A DNA stretch of 6,806 bases, from contig QIFI01000099.1 in the NCBI GenBank assembly GCA_003229735.1, positions 1 through 6,806 on the forward strand, given 5' to 3'. The DNA comes from Candidatus Anderseniibacteriota bacterium. Lineage in GTDB: Bacteria; Patescibacteriota; Andersenbacteria; UBA10190. This document shows, piece after piece, positions 5,203 to 6,806 of this stretch. Made by a program: the position numbers and the translations under genes. The stretch's first letter is position 1. Each line of letters starts with the position of its first letter. The notes under the pieces are model-generated. The model saw nothing but the letters and a program-made list of their open reading frames with translations, was not told the origin of the DNA and made no database searches.

Positions 5203-5250
5203 GCGTTCTCCCTTCTCCCTATTCACAGGGAGAAGGGCCGGGGATGAGGG
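5203..5250. repeat. REP-like palindromic repeat, copy C
   Basis: A perfect 11-bp stem (CCCTTCTCCCT at 5210-5220 with AGGGAGAAGGG at 5227-5237) encloses a 6-base loop, followed by CCGGGGATGAGGG. It lies about 30 bases 3' of the ruvB stop. On the minus strand the stem is followed by AGAACGCTTTCTTTT, so it could weakly terminate or stabilise the ruvB transcript. Confidence 0.75.
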
Positions 5251-5278
5251 TCATATAAATTAGGCGCCATCAAAAAAA

Positions 5279-6301
5279 TTAAACCAATTTTCTCTGCCCA
5301 TTTCCATCAATATGCTCCCGTCCCGCGTCCGTCACCACTCTGCCCCGCGGGGTTCTTTGAATAAGTCCGCACTGCAATAAATAAGGCTCCACCACTTCTT
5401 CTAAAGTCAACTCTTCCTCGCTCAACATCGCCGCCAAAGTGTTAAGTCCCACCGGCCCGCCATCAAAATGCTCCATCATCGCTTCCAGCACTCGCCTATC
5501 CACCACCTCCAGTCCCATCGAATCAACCTCCAGCAAATCCAGCGCCTCATCCACCACCCCCTTGCTCACTTCCTTATAATTGTGCACTTGAGCGAAATCC
5601 CTCACTCGCTTTAATAGCCGATTAGCCACCCGCGGCGTCCGCCGACACCGCCGGGAAATTTCAATCAGCGCCTCTGCCTCTGATTTCACTTTCAGCAACT
5701 CTCCTGATCTCTTCAATATCTTCGCCATCTCTTCCTCCTGATAAAAATCCAGCCGATACGTCATCCCAAATCTATCTCTCAAAGGCGACCCCAGCATCCC
5801 CGCCCTGGTCGTCGCCCCCACCAAAGTAAACGGGGGCAAATCCAGACGCAATGTTCTGGCTCCCGGCCCCTGCCCCACCACCAAATCCAAAGCGAAATCC
5901 TCCATAGCCGGATACAGCACCTCTTCAATTGACCTCTGCAATCTATGAATCTCATCCACGAACAGCACGTCTCCCGCCTGTAAATTAGTCAGTATTCCCG
6001 CCAGGTCTGCTATTTTAGTTATGGCCGGCCCCGCCGTCACCCGAATATTACTGCCCATCTCTTTAGCCACAATATGCGCCAGACTGGTTTTCCCTAATCC
6101 CGGCGGCCCGGCTAACAGCAGATGCTCCAGCGCGTCGCCCCGTTCCTTGGCCGCCTGCAAAAAAATCTTCAATGACTTTTTCAATTGCTCCTGCCCCACA
6201 AACTCCTCCAAATTCGTGGGGCGCAGGGCCGTATCAAAAGTCACGTCCTCCTCCCGCGCCTCTGCTGACACCACCGACACATTTGATTCTTCAATCGGCA
6301 T
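5279..6301 (-). CDS. ruvB: Holliday junction branch migration DNA helicase RuvB
   Basis: RuvB is the hexameric AAA+ motor that, with RuvA, drives branch migration of Holliday junctions in recombinational repair. The 340-residue length is standard. Visible features are the entry segment LRPTNLEEFVGQ (26-37), Walker A GPPGLGKT (65-72), Walker B DEIH (116-119), the conserved LYPAMEDFALD (129-139), sensor 1 GATTR (162-166), the arginine finger region SPLRDRFG (172-179, R175) and sensor 2 TPRVANRLL (222-230). The C-terminal winged helix includes GGPVGLNTLA and ends near T-D-A-G-R-E-H-I. The glycine of the usual R-G-T-P-R is arginine here, a small departure. ruvA and ruvC are not next to it in this window. 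The ATG is supported by a strong leaderless-type promoter. Confidence 0.97.
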   Translation of the reverse strand: MPIEESNVSVVSAEAREEDVTFDTALRPTNLEEFVGQEQLKKSLKIFLQAAKERGDALEHLLLAGPPGLGKTSLAHIVAKEMGSNIRVTAGPAITKIADLAGILTNLQAGDVLFVDEIHRLQRSIEEVLYPAMEDFALDLVVGQGPGARTLRLDLPPFTLVGATTRAGMLGSPLRDRFGMTYRLDFYQEEEMAKILKRSGELLKVKSEAEALIEISRRCRRTPRVANRLLKRVRDFAQVHNYKEVSKGVVDEALDLLEVDSMGLEVVDRRVLEAMMEHFDGGPVGLNTLAAMLSEEELTLEEVVEPYLLQCGLIQRTPRGRVVTDAGREHIDGNGQRKLV

Positions 6302-6307
6302 TACTTA

Positions 6308-6316
6308 AGTATATCA
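6308..6316 (-). promoter_or_regulatory. Extended -10 promoter of ruvB (predicted leaderless)
   Basis: The minus strand reads TGATATACT, then TAAGTA, then ATG. The six-base gap between -10 and start codon is the same as for the pilB-like gene, so transcription should start at the ATG. No clear -35 is visible. A run of nine C residues on the plus strand (6337-6345) lies just upstream. Confidence 0.6.
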
Positions 6317-6445
6317 ACCGAACATCAATAGTACATCCCCCCCCCTCTACACGCATATCCTAATACAAAAAGCTATCTCATAAATTTATCCGTTTAAGCA
6401 AAACTAAGATTTGACGCAACAAAATGATATGCAAAGATTAATAAT

Positions 6446-6739
6446 ATGTTCATAGTTTTTTCTCTATTGGGAATCGCGTCGTTTTTAGGTAGTGGAATCT
6501 TATTCAGACATATACGAATCACTACTTTTCTTGGCATAACAATAACCTTGGCTCAGCTACAATGGATGATTTTGTCTTTATTTAGTCGCACTGCCCTAGT
6601 TGGCATAAATAAGGATATTGTTTTTGCTGCCGGATCAGTATTATTTGTTTCGTGGTGGTTGTTACTAATAAGAAGTTTTCGTTTTCCAACACCAGGTGTT
6701 GGAATTGGCCCCATACGGCTTCTAGTGCCATTAATCTAA
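6446..6739 (+). CDS. Small predicted membrane protein (three helices), C-terminus formed by a repeat unit
   Basis: I do not recognise this 97-residue protein. It has three hydrophobic stretches (about 3-20, 25-47 and 57-75), compatible with three membrane helices separated by short basic or polar turns (R-H-I-R, then S-R-T-A-L-V-G-I-N-K-D). The three-helix size recalls SemiSWEET-like proteins, but the PQ motif is missing, so no assignment is made. The last 22 codons (R-S-F-R-F-P-T-P-G-V onward) and the stop TAA come from the first unit of the 69-bp tandem repeat, so the natural C-terminus may have been altered. The gene is more A/T-rich than its neighbours. No Shine-Dalgarno is evident. A TTGACG at 6411-6416 could be a -35, but its -10 is unclear. 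It is divergent from ruvB. Confidence 0.5.
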   Translation: MFIVFSLLGIASFLGSGILFRHIRITTFLGITITLAQLQWMILSLFSRTALVGINKDIVFAAGSVLFVSWWLLLIRSFRFPTPGVGIGPIRLLVPLI

Positions 6740-6806
6740 AGAAGTTTTCGTTTTCCAACACCAGGTGTTGGAATTGGCCCCATACGGCTTCTGATGCCAT
6801 TAATCT
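6671..6806. repeat. 69-bp direct tandem repeat, two units visible, continuing off the window
   Basis: Unit 1 is 6671-6739 and unit 2 begins at 6740 and is cut by the edge after 67 bases. The units differ only at AG versus GA in the TTCTAGTGCC / TTCTGATGCC segment. Each unit contains a 21-base palindrome (TTCCAACACC, A, GGTGTTGGAA). The period equals 23 codons, so reading frames persist through the array. There is no variable spacer, hence this is not a CRISPR array. Confidence 0.92.
6684..6704. repeat. Perfect palindrome inside the tandem repeat (also at 6753-6773)
   Basis: Ten-base arms TTCCAACACC and GGTGTTGGAA flank a central A. It could be a dimeric protein binding site, or a cruciform or RNA hairpin repeated every 69 bp. 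No T tract follows, so it is not a standard terminator. Confidence 0.7.

Noticed and set aside
5624..5652. Arginine in place of glycine in the RuvB R-G-T-P-R segment as evidence of inactivation
   Set aside because: All catalytic motifs, including the sensor 2 arginine and the arginine finger, are intact; one substitution is within normal variation.
6337..6345. Run of nine C residues upstream of ruvB as a phase-variation tract
   Set aside because: It lies outside coding sequence and upstream of an extended -10 that needs no -35. Homopolymer length is also prone to sequencing error.
6582..6800. Minus-strand protein with 23-residue repeats
   Set aside because: The frame stays open because the repeat period is a multiple of three. 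Downstream of the repeats it is only the antisense of the membrane protein gene. It remains possible only if the array is much longer beyond the window.
6671..6806. CRISPR array at the right edge
   Set aside because: The whole 69-bp unit is repeated with only two differences. There are no unique spacers and no cas gene in the window.

Overview
The window looks like chromosomal DNA of a bacterium with a small-genome, Patescibacteria/CPR-like gene style. This is inference from gene content: a GspE/PilB-type pilus ATPase, a divergent YvcK, a membrane-anchored lamin-tail/PKD/OB-fold protein, a short CDP-alcohol phosphatidyltransferase and RuvB. Base composition is moderate and genes are read with the normal stop codons. 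No rRNA, tRNA or CRISPR array is visible.

Layout, left to right. Five genes lie on the minus strand: the N-terminal part of a PilB/GspE ATPase (1-381, cut by the window edge), yvcK (524-1585), a 685-residue lamin-tail-domain envelope protein (2312-4369), a CDP-alcohol phosphatidyltransferase (4617-5114) and ruvB (5279-6301). Two small genes lie on the plus strand: an orphan 117-residue protein with its own promoter, Shine-Dalgarno and terminator (1928-2281), and a small three-helix membrane protein (6446-6739) whose last codons and stop come from the first unit of a 69-bp tandem repeat that runs off the right edge. The genes are spaced rather than overlapping. Hairpins stand 3' of yvcK, of the phosphatidyltransferase gene, of ruvB and of the orphan gene, so most genes are probably separate transcription units.

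The most interesting region is 1579-1840. A 258-bp element with inverted termini sits between two TA dinucleotides, directly at the 5' end of yvcK. Removing the element and one TA joins yvcK in frame to an ATG at 1852-1854, giving a natural N-terminus (M-S-K-E-Y-N-K-P-K). In the present sequence the only plausible start is a GTG inside the element's terminal repeat. This is strong internal evidence for a MITE-like insertion that cut yvcK from its old start and donated a new one. One arm of the element also carries a 24-bp dispersed-repeat block that the other arm lacks.

A second pattern is that the pilB-like gene and ruvB have matching promoters: an extended -10 (TGnTATACT) followed by TAAG and two bases, then the ATG. 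The predicted transcript start falls on the start codon, so both mRNAs are probably leaderless. The orphan gene and the phosphatidyltransferase gene instead have recognisable Shine-Dalgarno sequences.

The genes do not form one pathway. They are housekeeping functions (Holliday-junction branch migration, phospholipid head-group transfer, envelope/carbon regulation, pilus motor) plus a surface protein of unknown role, interspersed with small repeats.
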